Positions 20,392-28,693 of a DNA stretch of 64,000 nt are shown here, piece by piece. Position numbers and translations under genes: made by a program. The DNA is from Chitinophaga filiformis (lineage in GTDB: Bacteria > Bacteroidota > Bacteroidia > Chitinophagales > Chitinophagaceae), in the NCBI RefSeq assembly GCF_021646545.1, contig NZ_JAKIRP010000002.1, positions 744,001 to 808,000 of the forward strand, given 5' to 3'. The notes under the pieces were generated by a model that was not told the DNA's origin, did not search any database, and saw nothing but the letters and a program-made list of their open reading frames with translations. Each line of letters opens with the position of its first letter. The first letter of the stretch is position 1.

Positions 20392-23379
20392 CTACAGAAC
20401 ATCAAACACTAATGCATCCAGCAGGAACCAATCACCACCCAGATTATCGATGGTGATATTGTGTGTACCAGCAGGAATCACTGCCACGTACGAAAGATTA
20501 GCAATTGCTGTCTGATCGATCACCAGTACACCGTCTACGTAAACACTTATCCGGGCGTTCTGTGAAACTGAAGCCCCGGTTGTCAGTTTACAATATCCAT
20601 TCTGTGGAAAGTTGACATTGATGGTAGCCGGATTGTAATACTCCGGATGGGCAGGTTCACCATATACATACATGGCCAGGTTAGCCGCATCGGGCGTCAA
20701 AGTACCGTCTGCACCAAGTGTAAAGCTGTTCACCGGAGGCATGCTTCCCCACGGATATCCCGGCTCAACTAATCTGGCACTGGCAGTCTGCCCGGGTGCA
20801 GGTATACCAGAAGCAAGCGATGGTACAAAAGAATAATGATCTACCTGCACCCAGTCGCCACCGAGATTGTCTACCGTGATGCTATGCAATCCGGGCGGGA
20901 TGACAACAACATAAGAGGTGTTAACAATTGCCGCCTGGTCAAGTAGTTTAACGCCATCCACGTACACTGTCACCCGTGGGGAACCTGATGATATGGTAGC
21001 AGCGGTACGTACTTCGAAATACCCCGTCTGTGCATAGTTAGCAATAAAGGTAGGTGGGTTGCGGTATTGCGTATTGGCCAGACTGCCATAGATAAACATT
21101 CCCAGACTGGAAGTACCGGGTGTTATACCGGCGTTGTTTACCGTAAAAACCGGAGCCGTGGTAGCGGCCCAGCCCAGCGTGGGCGACACTGATACAGGTG
21201 CGCTAAGTGCATTCGGCGTGCTATTGCTCAAGGTAGCAGTAAACGCAATGTCCCATGGAAGTTCGGGCAGGCCGAAGGTCAATACGTTATTGACAGCGGT
21301 AGCCACACGTGTGGCAACAGGTTGTGCAGGAGCGGTAGTAGCGGCAGGCGCACAACTATAGAAGTTGATGGTATACGTCCCATTGCTCATACCGGGAATG
21401 TTCACAATAGCGCCGGCAGGCACCGTTGGGGGAGGCGTAGTGTTGCCATTGGAAAAATACTGATGGCTGTACAGCCTGTATAATACGTAACCTGCCGCCT
21501 CATTACTATCGGCGCTTTTCAGGAAATAAAGATTCAAAGGCCCTGCTGCATTGATGAACCTGAATTGAGATACCAGTATCCAGTCTGTCCCAAGGTTGTC
21601 TACTTTAATAGTATGCACCCCGGCACTAACAGGTACGGTGTAGGTAGTGTTTGTCTGCGCTGCCTGGTCGAGTACCAGTACACCGTCGACATAAATGGTT
21701 ACCCTGCCGCCTGACTCGCTGATATCATTTGCAGTCACCAGCACAAAGCTTCCGTTTTGCAGGTAGTTAACGTGGAAGGAGGGTGGTCTGCGTAAGCCGG
21801 TATTGTTTGTGCTGCCCCAAACGAACTGCGAAAGCTGGCTTAAACCGGGCGTCAGTTCCCCTTCATTATCCAGTGTAAAGTCAAATACAGGTTTAGGGTC
21901 GCCATTTGCGTCGGGCCAGTTCCCCTCCGGGATGACGGTCAGGTCAATCGGATTGGTGTTCAAATAGGTCGGGAATGCCTTCTGGTAATTGCCGCTTACA
22001 AAAGGTACTATGTCTTTGAAAGCTGACAACCGCGAGAAATGCGGATACAGGTTCTGATCGTCCACCCAGTGTTCCCACCATGGCTGAGCAGCGCCCATAG
22101 CACCGCTTAGCAGGGTAGCCCACATTACGTTGTGCATACTGATGCCGTTTGGATCGACGAGCTTTGCCTGGTCTGCGTAAACGATCATGCCAAACTCACC
22201 GTCCAGCACCGGTTTCGAATAAGTGCTGAGGCGCTGTTGATTGAGGTTGGCGAGCAGGCGTGGCATACGTGGATCCTGCTTGTATTTGTGTACCTGTGTA
22301 AAATCGATGCTGGTGCTGCGCCAGGTGCCGTCTCCATAGATCTCATTTCCGAAGGAACTGGTAACCAGGTGGTGAGGATCGATCGACTTCAGATAGCTGG
22401 CCATTTCATCATGCCATTGATCAATAACAGCTGAGTTGTCAAACTTTATCTCGTCGTCAGGTCTGCTCTTGTAGTACGGCGTGTTGTCTACTTCGTTAAA
22501 CAATTCCCAGCTTTGCAGGCTGCCTGCATATCCCCATCTTGCTACCAGATAGCGTAAGCGGTTTTTGAAGATATCTTTTGCAGTACTGTTGCTGTAAAAC
22601 GCCAGCGGTTCACTGCATGGGCCACCCTGCACGGTATTATACGGGTTATTTTGCCACTCATCGCCGGCTACAAACTGGTTGTGATAGTTGATGCAGAGCA
22701 TGATGGCATAGCCGTTGGTTTGTCCGCGGTTGAGCAGGTAATCGATCTGTTTCGCTGCCGTTTGCTTGTATTGCTTTAGCTTGTCGAAACCGGTGAGTCC
22801 ACCCACGTTGGTCCATTCCAGCGCCACACCCCAGGTGGCCATCCAAATGCGGATAAAGTTGACGCCTGTAGGTTCCAGCTTATCCAGATAATTGTTATAA
22901 TCACGGATGACATCTGCATTCGGATAGGCAATATTTTCTCCTACAGGAATGTATTGTGCACCACTGTCCCACTGGAGATAACTGGTATTGGTTTTCCGGA
23001 TATACCCCTTGCCGGTAGCGGAGATGCCGGAGCAGGTGAAAGAATATGCAGCACTCGTCGCAGGTGTGCCGCCTTGCAGGCTGCCCGAGAGTACATACGA
23101 CCATTGGCCTTGTTCATCAGGCGTAAACCGTACGCGGAATGCCGCGGTACCAGTGGGTGTAAGGGCGCCTGTGCTCAGGTCAATAGTATAGTCCTGCATC
23201 CAGAAGGCATCTACTGTTCGTTGTACGCCCGAGGGAGAGGTAAAAATGGCCTGAACAGCAATGTCTGTATAATCGTAAGGGTTGGTGTAAGTAGCACTAA
23301 GATCAATAATGGCTTCATACATATCCCATTTGGCCACGGTGGCCTGAGTTGGAGCAACTCCATTGAAAGTGATTGGCAT
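20392..23379 (-). CDS. Multimodular DUF5060/GH5-like protein with three carbohydrate-binding-type repeats
   Basis: 995 residues. A DUF5060-like beta domain (about 1-105) is followed by a GH5-like (beta/alpha)8 barrel (about 115-490) with the probable acid/base in SWELFNEVDN (Glu296) and the nucleophile in VLDGEFGM (Glu395). Three related C-terminal modules follow (about 495-620, 740-860 and 880-995), each with a phrase like VYVDGVLVLDQ and ending in VDNLGGDW. They are probably carbohydrate-binding. A fibronectin-like linker (about 620-740) lies between the first two. An in-frame TAA just upstream fixes the start at 23379, so no signal peptide is visible and no sorting domain is seen at the C-terminus. 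The substrate is unknown; the neighbours suggest plant cell-wall glycans. Confidence 0.75.
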   Translation of the reverse strand: MPITFNGVAPTQATVAKWDMYEAIIDLSATYTNPYDYTDIAVQAIFTSPSGVQRTVDAFWMQDYTIDLSTGALTPTGTAAFRVRFTPDEQGQWSYVLSGSLQGGTPATSAAYSFTCSGISATGKGYIRKTNTSYLQWDSGAQYIPVGENIAYPNADVIRDYNNYLDKLEPTGVNFIRIWMATWGVALEWTNVGGLTGFDKLKQYKQTAAKQIDYLLNRGQTNGYAIMLCINYHNQFVAGDEWQNNPYNTVQGGPCSEPLAFYSNSTAKDIFKNRLRYLVARWGYAGSLQSWELFNEVDNTPYYKSRPDDEIKFDNSAVIDQWHDEMASYLKSIDPHHLVTSSFGNEIYGDGTWRSTSIDFTQVHKYKQDPRMPRLLANLNQQRLSTYSKPVLDGEFGMIVYADQAKLVDPNGISMHNVMWATLLSGAMGAAQPWWEHWVDDQNLYPHFSRLSAFKDIVPFVSGNYQKAFPTYLNTNPIDLTVIPEGNWPDANGDPKPVFDFTLDNEGELTPGLSQLSQFVWGSTNNTGLRRPPSFHVNYLQNGSFVLVTANDISESGGRVTIYVDGVLVLDQAAQTNTTYTVPVSAGVHTIKVDNLGTDWILVSQFRFINAAGPLNLYFLKSADSNEAAGYVLYRLYSHQYFSNGNTTPPPTVPAGAIVNIPGMSNGTYTINFYSCAPAATTAPAQPVATRVATAVNNVLTFGLPELPWDIAFTATLSNSTPNALSAPVSVSPTLGWAATTAPVFTVNNAGITPGTSSLGMFIYGSLANTQYRNPPTFIANYAQTGYFEVRTAATISSGSPRVTVYVDGVKLLDQAAIVNTSYVVVIPPGLHSITVDNLGGDWVQVDHYSFVPSLASGIPAPGQTASARLVEPGYPWGSMPPVNSFTLGADGTLTPDAANLAMYVYGEPAHPEYYNPATINVNFPQNGYCKLTTGASVSQNARISVYVDGVLVIDQTAIANLSYVAVIPAGTHNITIDNLGGDWFLLDALVFDVL

Positions 23380-23832
23380 AAGATACGGTTAATAATGTGA
23401 TCGATAAATTTTAAGGGTCTGATTCATGCAGGGTGATTGGTCCTGATGTAAGCGGCCAGGTTTTTGGATAGCCAGCCTGGAAATGTCATTGTTGCTTTCT
23501 GTTCAAACATCTTTTTACATGAGTGAAGGATGGGGTGTCGCTATCCACAACAAAGTGGCTGTTTTTACAAAAGTTGTACTAGGATAGACTGTATTAATGG
23601 CGTTAACAAACTTGCAAAAACAGATCAGTGTTTTCCGTGGTTTCAGCGGCTTTTAATGATTTTCGTGCACGACAATTCGATTTATTATGAACGTTCAACA
23701 GGCGCCTGATTAAGAAAACTGTATGTTACCTGTTCTCTTGTTCGGCAAATCGAATCAGTATAAAAATACTAATTTTTTTAGCAGTAAAAAAATTAAGTTG
23801 ATTCGTGCTATCGGGCTCTGCTTTGAATTGCT
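23380..23832. promoter_or_regulatory. 453 bp gene-free stretch between the GH5-like gene and the Nudix regulator
   Basis: I see no convincing ORF here. It contains AT-rich inverted repeats near the regulator end, such as AATTTTTTT (23769-23777 region) facing AAAAAAATT about five bases on, next to AGTAT/ATACT. These could be a terminator or an operator. The promoter of the minus-strand GH5-like gene should also lie here. Confidence 0.3.
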
Positions 23833-24606
23833 TTAGAAGCCTAGAAAGATGCCATTCTTTAAAGCCGCATCATAATTCTTTTTTTCAAACTTATACAGGT
23901 AAGGCGACCGGTGTGCACCGATATTCCTTACTTCGTCCAGCTTTTTTATGATGCCGGTCGACATTAATTTTCTTGTAAAATTCCTGTTGTCGAGCATTTT
24001 CCCTAAAATCGTCTCATACAGGCTGTGGATCTCGGGAAGTGTAAACTTACGTGGCAGCAGTTCATAACCGATAGGGTAGTGGTAAATATCCCGGCGCAGT
24101 GCTTTTAGCGCCTCTTCAATAATTAATGCATGATCAAACATCATGGGTGGTAATTGAGAAACCGGCCACCAATCAAGAGCTTCGTCAAAGGGGCCTTTTT
24201 GCACAGTTACCAGCGAAAATTCAGTGAGCGTATAAAAGGCAATGGATACACTATAATCCAGGATCCAGGAATCGGGTGGTGGTGTCATGCCGGCGTTTTC
24301 AATGGCTTTTTTTATCGCCTGCCAATCGTCTTTTGTTCTTGAAGGATGACCAAATGACTTGAATTGCTCCAGGAAAAGATTTTTCAATCCCGTTCTCAGA
24401 AACGCGATATGATGTGCTGCTTCTTCAATTGATTCGGTCTTACGCACATATCCACCGGCCACTGTCCATTTGAGCTGGAAATTGGGCCGCTGAAGCAAAA
24501 CCTTCAGTTCCCTGTCATGGTAACCGAAAATGACATTGTCAACCGCTACATGCTTAACATACACCTGCTCATCAAAATAGGAGGGGTCTAATTCTCTCGT
24601 ATCCAT
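23833..24606 (-). CDS. Nudix-fold transcriptional regulator, AraR/NrtR-like
   Basis: 257 residues. The N-terminal half (about 15-150) is a Nudix fold (AVDNVIFGYHDRELKVLLQRP, WTVAGGYVRKTESIEEAAHH). Its Nudix box is degenerate: the catalytic REXXEE part is replaced by HHIAFLRTGL, so hydrolase activity is unlikely. The C-terminal part (about 165-250) is the winged helix of NrtR-type regulators (KFTLPEIHSLYETILGKMLDNRNFTRKL). Family members such as Bacteroides AraR sense L-arabinose. The position beside an arabinoxylan locus fits such a role. NAD-related sensing is the alternative. Confidence 0.82.
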   Translation of the reverse strand: MDTRELDPSYFDEQVYVKHVAVDNVIFGYHDRELKVLLQRPNFQLKWTVAGGYVRKTESIEEAAHHIAFLRTGLKNLFLEQFKSFGHPSRTKDDWQAIKKAIENAGMTPPPDSWILDYSVSIAFYTLTEFSLVTVQKGPFDEALDWWPVSQLPPMMFDHALIIEEALKALRRDIYHYPIGYELLPRKFTLPEIHSLYETILGKMLDNRNFTRKLMSTGIIKKLDEVRNIGAHRSPYLYKFEKKNYDAALKNGIFLGF

Positions 24607-24920
24607 ATCTTGCCTTTAGTGCTATTAAAAATTACGACTTTTTATTCGGTTCATTGTCAGGTATTTATGCAAATATCCCCTCCTCAAAGTTATGTATTAT
24701 GTCAATTTGACGAAATAAATTTTGCTGATTAATAAACTCCCCTTAGTTTTATTCCGTCATTTATACGTTATGAAAGTGCTTGTTCAATAGATCAGTATTG
24801 AACCGTCAGGTGATACTATGCCACCTGCTTCCATATTGATAGCCGCTATATAAACCGGTGCTTAACCCAGTTAATGACAGCAACATCCGCAATTAACCAT
24901 CACTACAAAATATCAATATC
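24607..24920. promoter_or_regulatory. Divergent promoter region, Nudix regulator / ThuA fusion
   Basis: This 314 bp region lies between the divergent regulator and the ThuA fusion gene. GTCAATTTGAC at 24701-24711 is an 11-base perfect palindrome (centre T). It overlaps a TTGACG...TAATAA pair with 17 bp spacing. It could be an operator for the neighbouring regulator, but this is inference. Confidence 0.3.
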
Positions 24921-27900
24921 ATGGCCAGGAAACATCTATCGGCTTTTGTACTGTTATTAGCTATTTTGACCTTAGGAACGGGTTATACCTATGCTCAGTC
25001 ACTCCGCGTGCTGGTATTTTCAAAGACCGAGGGTTTCAGGCATTCTTCAATCATTGCCGGCAAAGAAGCTTTTTCAAAAATGGCAGCTGAGAAAAACTTT
25101 GCAGTCGATTTTACCGAAGATGCTTCACTGTTTAAAACATCAAACTTAAAACGTTACAATGCAGTTGTTTTTTTGAATACGACTGGTGATGTATTGAATG
25201 ATACACAACAGCAGGAATTCGAAAGATATATACAGGCCGGTGGCGGCTTTGTTGGTATTCACGCGGCTACAGATTGCGAATATGACTGGCCATGGTATGG
25301 ACGACTGGTAGGCGCATGGTTCCTTGATCATCCAATGCCGAATAATGTGCAGAAAGGTAAGTTCTATGTGGTAGATAAAAACAGCTTTGCTACCAGAGAG
25401 ATGCCCGACACATTCGAACGTACTGATGAATTTTACAGCTTTAAGCAAATAGATCCCACTATACACCCGTTGGTAAAGCTCGACGAAAAAAGCTATACAG
25501 GTGGTAAAAACGGCAACAACCATCCTATGAGCTGGTATCACGATGTTGACGGTGGCCGTTCATTTTATACCAACATGGGACATACAGATGAGACGTTTAA
25601 AGAGCCGCTCTTTTTAAAACACCTGTATGCTGGTCTTCAATATGCCATGAGTGCCAAAGCACCTGTTACATTGGATTATTCAAAGGCCAAACCCGAAGAG
25701 AACAGGTTCACCAAAGTGGTGCTGGCAGAGAAGCTCAATGAGCCAATGGAAATTACCGTGTTGAATGACGGACGCGTATTATTCATTGAACGGCATGGTG
25801 CTGTAAAGTTGTATAACACTAAAACAAAACAGCTGAAAACCATCGCTACAATCCCGGTAAGTACAAAGTATAAGGACAAAGAAGGTAAAGAGTCTGAAGC
25901 GGAGGATGGTTTACTGGGATTGAACAAAGACCCCGATTTTGCTTCGAATCACTGGATATATCTCTATTATTCTGACCCGTCTAAACCACGGAACATCCTC
26001 ACCAGGTACACATTAAACGGCGATGTACTTGACCTGAAATCTAAAAAGGTGTTACTCGAAGTATCAACGCAACGCGAACAGTGCTGCCATACAGGTGGCT
26101 CAATAAGCTGGGATGGTCAGGGTAATCTGTATCTATCTACGGGAGATAATACCAGTCCGCGGGCAACGGCCTATGCGCCTATCGATGAACGTAACGACAG
26201 ATCGCCCTGGGACGCGCAGAAATCTTCCGCCAATACAAACGATTTAAGGGGGAAGATCATTCGTATCAAACCGCAGGCAGATGGCTCATATACCATTCCT
26301 GATGGAAATCTTTTTCCCAAAGGCACACCGAAGACACGCCCGGAAATTTATGTAATGGGCGACAGAAATCCATTCAGATTAGCCGTTGATAAAAGATCCG
26401 GATTTTTATACTGGGGTGAAGTAGGACCTGATGCCAACGATCCTGATTCAGTGAAAGGTCCGGCAGGATATGATGAAATAAACCAGGCTAAAAAAGCCGG
26501 AAATTTTGGCTGGCCTTATTTCGTGGGCGATAATATAGCTTACCCCAAAGTGGATTTCAACACCAATGCAGTCACTGGTAAATTTGATGCATCAAGACCT
26601 GTCAATACATCGCCCAACAATACCGGCCTGAATGAATTGCCGCCCGCACAGAAGGCATTCATATGGTACCCCTACGGTGCATCAAAGGAGTTCCCAATGC
26701 TGGGTAGCGGTGGTAGAAGTGCGATGGCTGGCCCTGTTTTCTATAGTGATGATTTCAAAAAGGCGGCACGCGCTTTCCCTAAATACTATGACGGAAAACT
26801 GTTGATATACGAATGGATGCGAGGATGGATTATGGCAGTAACACTGGATAAGGAAGGTAACTATGTATCGATGGAAAGGTTTATGCCCAGCTATAAGTTT
26901 AGCAATCCGATGGACATGGAGTTTGCCGATAACGGCGATCTGTATATGCTGGAGTACGGCTCCGGCTGGTTCTCAGCCAATGACGATGCCAGATTAATTC
27001 GTATTGAATACAACGGCGGTAACAGAAAGCCCCTGATCCAGATGTTGACCGATAAATCCGGCGGTGCTATTCCGTTACAGATAAATCTTTCTGCCAACGG
27101 AACGACTGATCCCGATGGAGATACACTTAAATACTTGTGGAAAATAACATCTAAAAATGGCTTTGCTAAAACAATTGCAGGCCCGGATGCTGGTATTATG
27201 CTGTCAAAGCCAGGCTTGTATAAAGCCACTCTGACCGTGTCTGACGATAAGGGAGGAATAGCCACGCAGTCAATGGAATTAACAGCAGGGAATGAGGCGC
27301 CTGATGTGAGGTTTGAAATTGGCAGAAACAATAGAAGTTTCTTCACAGCGGGAAAGACATATAACTACAAAGTGCATGTAAAAGACAAGGAAGATGGAAC
27401 CTTAGCTGGCGGTAAAGTAAAGCCGGCAGACATCCTGGTTAACATCGATTATGTTGCATCCGGACAAGATATTCCTGCTGTTCCAGCGGGGCATAAAGCA
27501 CCGGTAGCTGGTTCAGATTATGCCAAAGGCCTGAAGCTGCTGAACGCCAGTGATTGCAGATCCTGCCATAGTGATTATAAGAAGTCTATCGGCCCAGCCT
27601 ACTTTGCTGTTGCTAAAAAGTACCAGGGAAACAGCAATGTGCTCGAAAAGCTTGTGAAAAAGACAATAGCAGGTGGTAAAGGTGTCTGGGGAGATGTGCC
27701 TATGTCAGCGCATCCGCAACTGTCTGCCGACGATGCTGCCGAAATGATCAAATACATTCTTAGCTTATCGGCGCCTAAACCGGTGAATAAATCATTGCCT
27801 GTGACTGGAGCCTACACTGCAAAAATACCGGCAGGCGATAAAGGCAACGGCGTTTTTGTTCTTAATGCCGCGTATACAGACAAAGGTAATAATGGCTTGC

Positions 27901-28352
27901 CTGGCATAACATCCGTGGATGCTATTACATTGCGCAATCCTAACATTAACCCCACAAAATATGACATAGTAAAGGATGCTACGAAGATGAGCTATGGTGG
28001 CAACAACTTTATTATTCCTGCACAGTCAGGTAGCTATATCGGTCTAAAGCATATTGACCTGACAGGTATTACCGGTGTGGAATTTATTGCGATGGCACCC
28101 AAAGCACAGTTGAACGCCGCAGGTGGTATTATAGAACTTCACGTAGATGATCCTAATGGTAAATTGCTGGGACAGACGCCGTTTATCGGTGACGTGCAGG
28201 GTGGTTCTTTATTCAGCGGTAAGCCGGTACTATTGCCTGTAACCACTACTGAAGGTTTTCATGATATTTATCTTGTGTTTAAAAATAAAGATGCTGCTTC
28301 GGGATCTTCTCTCATGGTAGTGCTGAATACTACCTTTAAAATGGCGGATTAA
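24921..28352 (+). CDS. ThuA / PQQ-type sugar dehydrogenase / PKD / cytochrome c / CBM6-like fusion
   Basis: 1143 residues with a signal peptide (cut near YAQS, about 26). In order: a ThuA-like domain (about 28-245; VLVFSKTEGFRHSS, GGGFVGIHAATDCEYDW), a soluble PQQ-dependent glucose/sorbosone dehydrogenase beta-propeller (about 270-690; EDGLLGLNKDPDF, QCCHTGGSISW, MGDRNPFRLAVD), a PKD domain (about 705-790), a monohaem cytochrome c (CRSCH, Cys879/Cys882/His883, with a later Met ligand near VPMSAHP) and a CBM6-like domain (about 985-1140). Fusions of this type occur in Bacteroidota. It would oxidise a sugar in the periplasm and pass electrons to its own cytochrome. The substrate is unknown. Confidence 0.85.
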   Translation: MARKHLSAFVLLLAILTLGTGYTYAQSLRVLVFSKTEGFRHSSIIAGKEAFSKMAAEKNFAVDFTEDASLFKTSNLKRYNAVVFLNTTGDVLNDTQQQEFERYIQAGGGFVGIHAATDCEYDWPWYGRLVGAWFLDHPMPNNVQKGKFYVVDKNSFATREMPDTFERTDEFYSFKQIDPTIHPLVKLDEKSYTGGKNGNNHPMSWYHDVDGGRSFYTNMGHTDETFKEPLFLKHLYAGLQYAMSAKAPVTLDYSKAKPEENRFTKVVLAEKLNEPMEITVLNDGRVLFIERHGAVKLYNTKTKQLKTIATIPVSTKYKDKEGKESEAEDGLLGLNKDPDFASNHWIYLYYSDPSKPRNILTRYTLNGDVLDLKSKKVLLEVSTQREQCCHTGGSISWDGQGNLYLSTGDNTSPRATAYAPIDERNDRSPWDAQKSSANTNDLRGKIIRIKPQADGSYTIPDGNLFPKGTPKTRPEIYVMGDRNPFRLAVDKRSGFLYWGEVGPDANDPDSVKGPAGYDEINQAKKAGNFGWPYFVGDNIAYPKVDFNTNAVTGKFDASRPVNTSPNNTGLNELPPAQKAFIWYPYGASKEFPMLGSGGRSAMAGPVFYSDDFKKAARAFPKYYDGKLLIYEWMRGWIMAVTLDKEGNYVSMERFMPSYKFSNPMDMEFADNGDLYMLEYGSGWFSANDDARLIRIEYNGGNRKPLIQMLTDKSGGAIPLQINLSANGTTDPDGDTLKYLWKITSKNGFAKTIAGPDAGIMLSKPGLYKATLTVSDDKGGIATQSMELTAGNEAPDVRFEIGRNNRSFFTAGKTYNYKVHVKDKEDGTLAGGKVKPADILVNIDYVASGQDIPAVPAGHKAPVAGSDYAKGLKLLNASDCRSCHSDYKKSIGPAYFAVAKKYQGNSNVLEKLVKKTIAGGKGVWGDVPMSAHPQLSADDAAEMIKYILSLSAPKPVNKSLPVTGAYTAKIPAGDKGNGVFVLNAAYTDKGNNGLPGITSVDAITLRNPNINPTKYDIVKDATKMSYGGNNFIIPAQSGSYIGLKHIDLTGITGVEFIAMAPKAQLNAAGGIIELHVDDPNGKLLGQTPFIGDVQGGSLFSGKPVLLPVTTTEGFHDIYLVFKNKDAASGSSLMVVLNTTFKMAD

Positions 28353-28383
28353 TTAGTATTTCTCCTTATTTACAACTGCATAG

Positions 28384-28418
28384 TAAAAAGGTCGTATCAT
28401 AGTGATACGGCCTTTTTA
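28384..28418 (+). terminator. Terminator after the ThuA fusion gene
   Basis: A 16-base arm (28384-28399) pairs with 28403-28418 with one G-T pair, around a 3-base loop, and ends in T5. It lies about 30 bp after the stop. Confidence 0.8.
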
Positions 28419-28693
28419 CATATTGGGTGTATTTACTGATTACTAATCTCAGCGTATTTCATTCATCACCTGGCACATAATTCTCCCGCTATGCAAACAG
28501 TTTCAAAAATTTTTCACACCTTTGCAATTCCATTTTAAAACTCAGACAATGAAAGGCAGGTTTCGGATCACCTTCATATACTAAGCAGTAGCATTTTCCC
28601 GCAGTATTGACTGTGTGGCCCGCTCTGATCATATTCTACTCCTGGAAGTCTACCGGGAGAAACCCAATTATTTACTTTTTCATTAGTCAGAAA
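28419..28693 (+). promoter_or_regulatory. Leader region of the ABC exporter with a 12-codon ORF
   Basis: CACCTTTG (about 28517-28524) differs by one base from the Bacteroidota -7 element TAnnTTTG. About 25 bases downstream an ATG at 28549 opens a tiny frame (MKGRFRITFIY, stop 28582-28584). It could be a leader peptide. Otherwise I see nothing here. Confidence 0.3.

Noticed and set aside
24708..24736. Sigma70-type promoter TTGACG-17-TAATAA
   Set aside because: Bacteroidota housekeeping promoters use a different consensus, and the TTGAC is part of a palindrome, so I keep it only as a possible operator.
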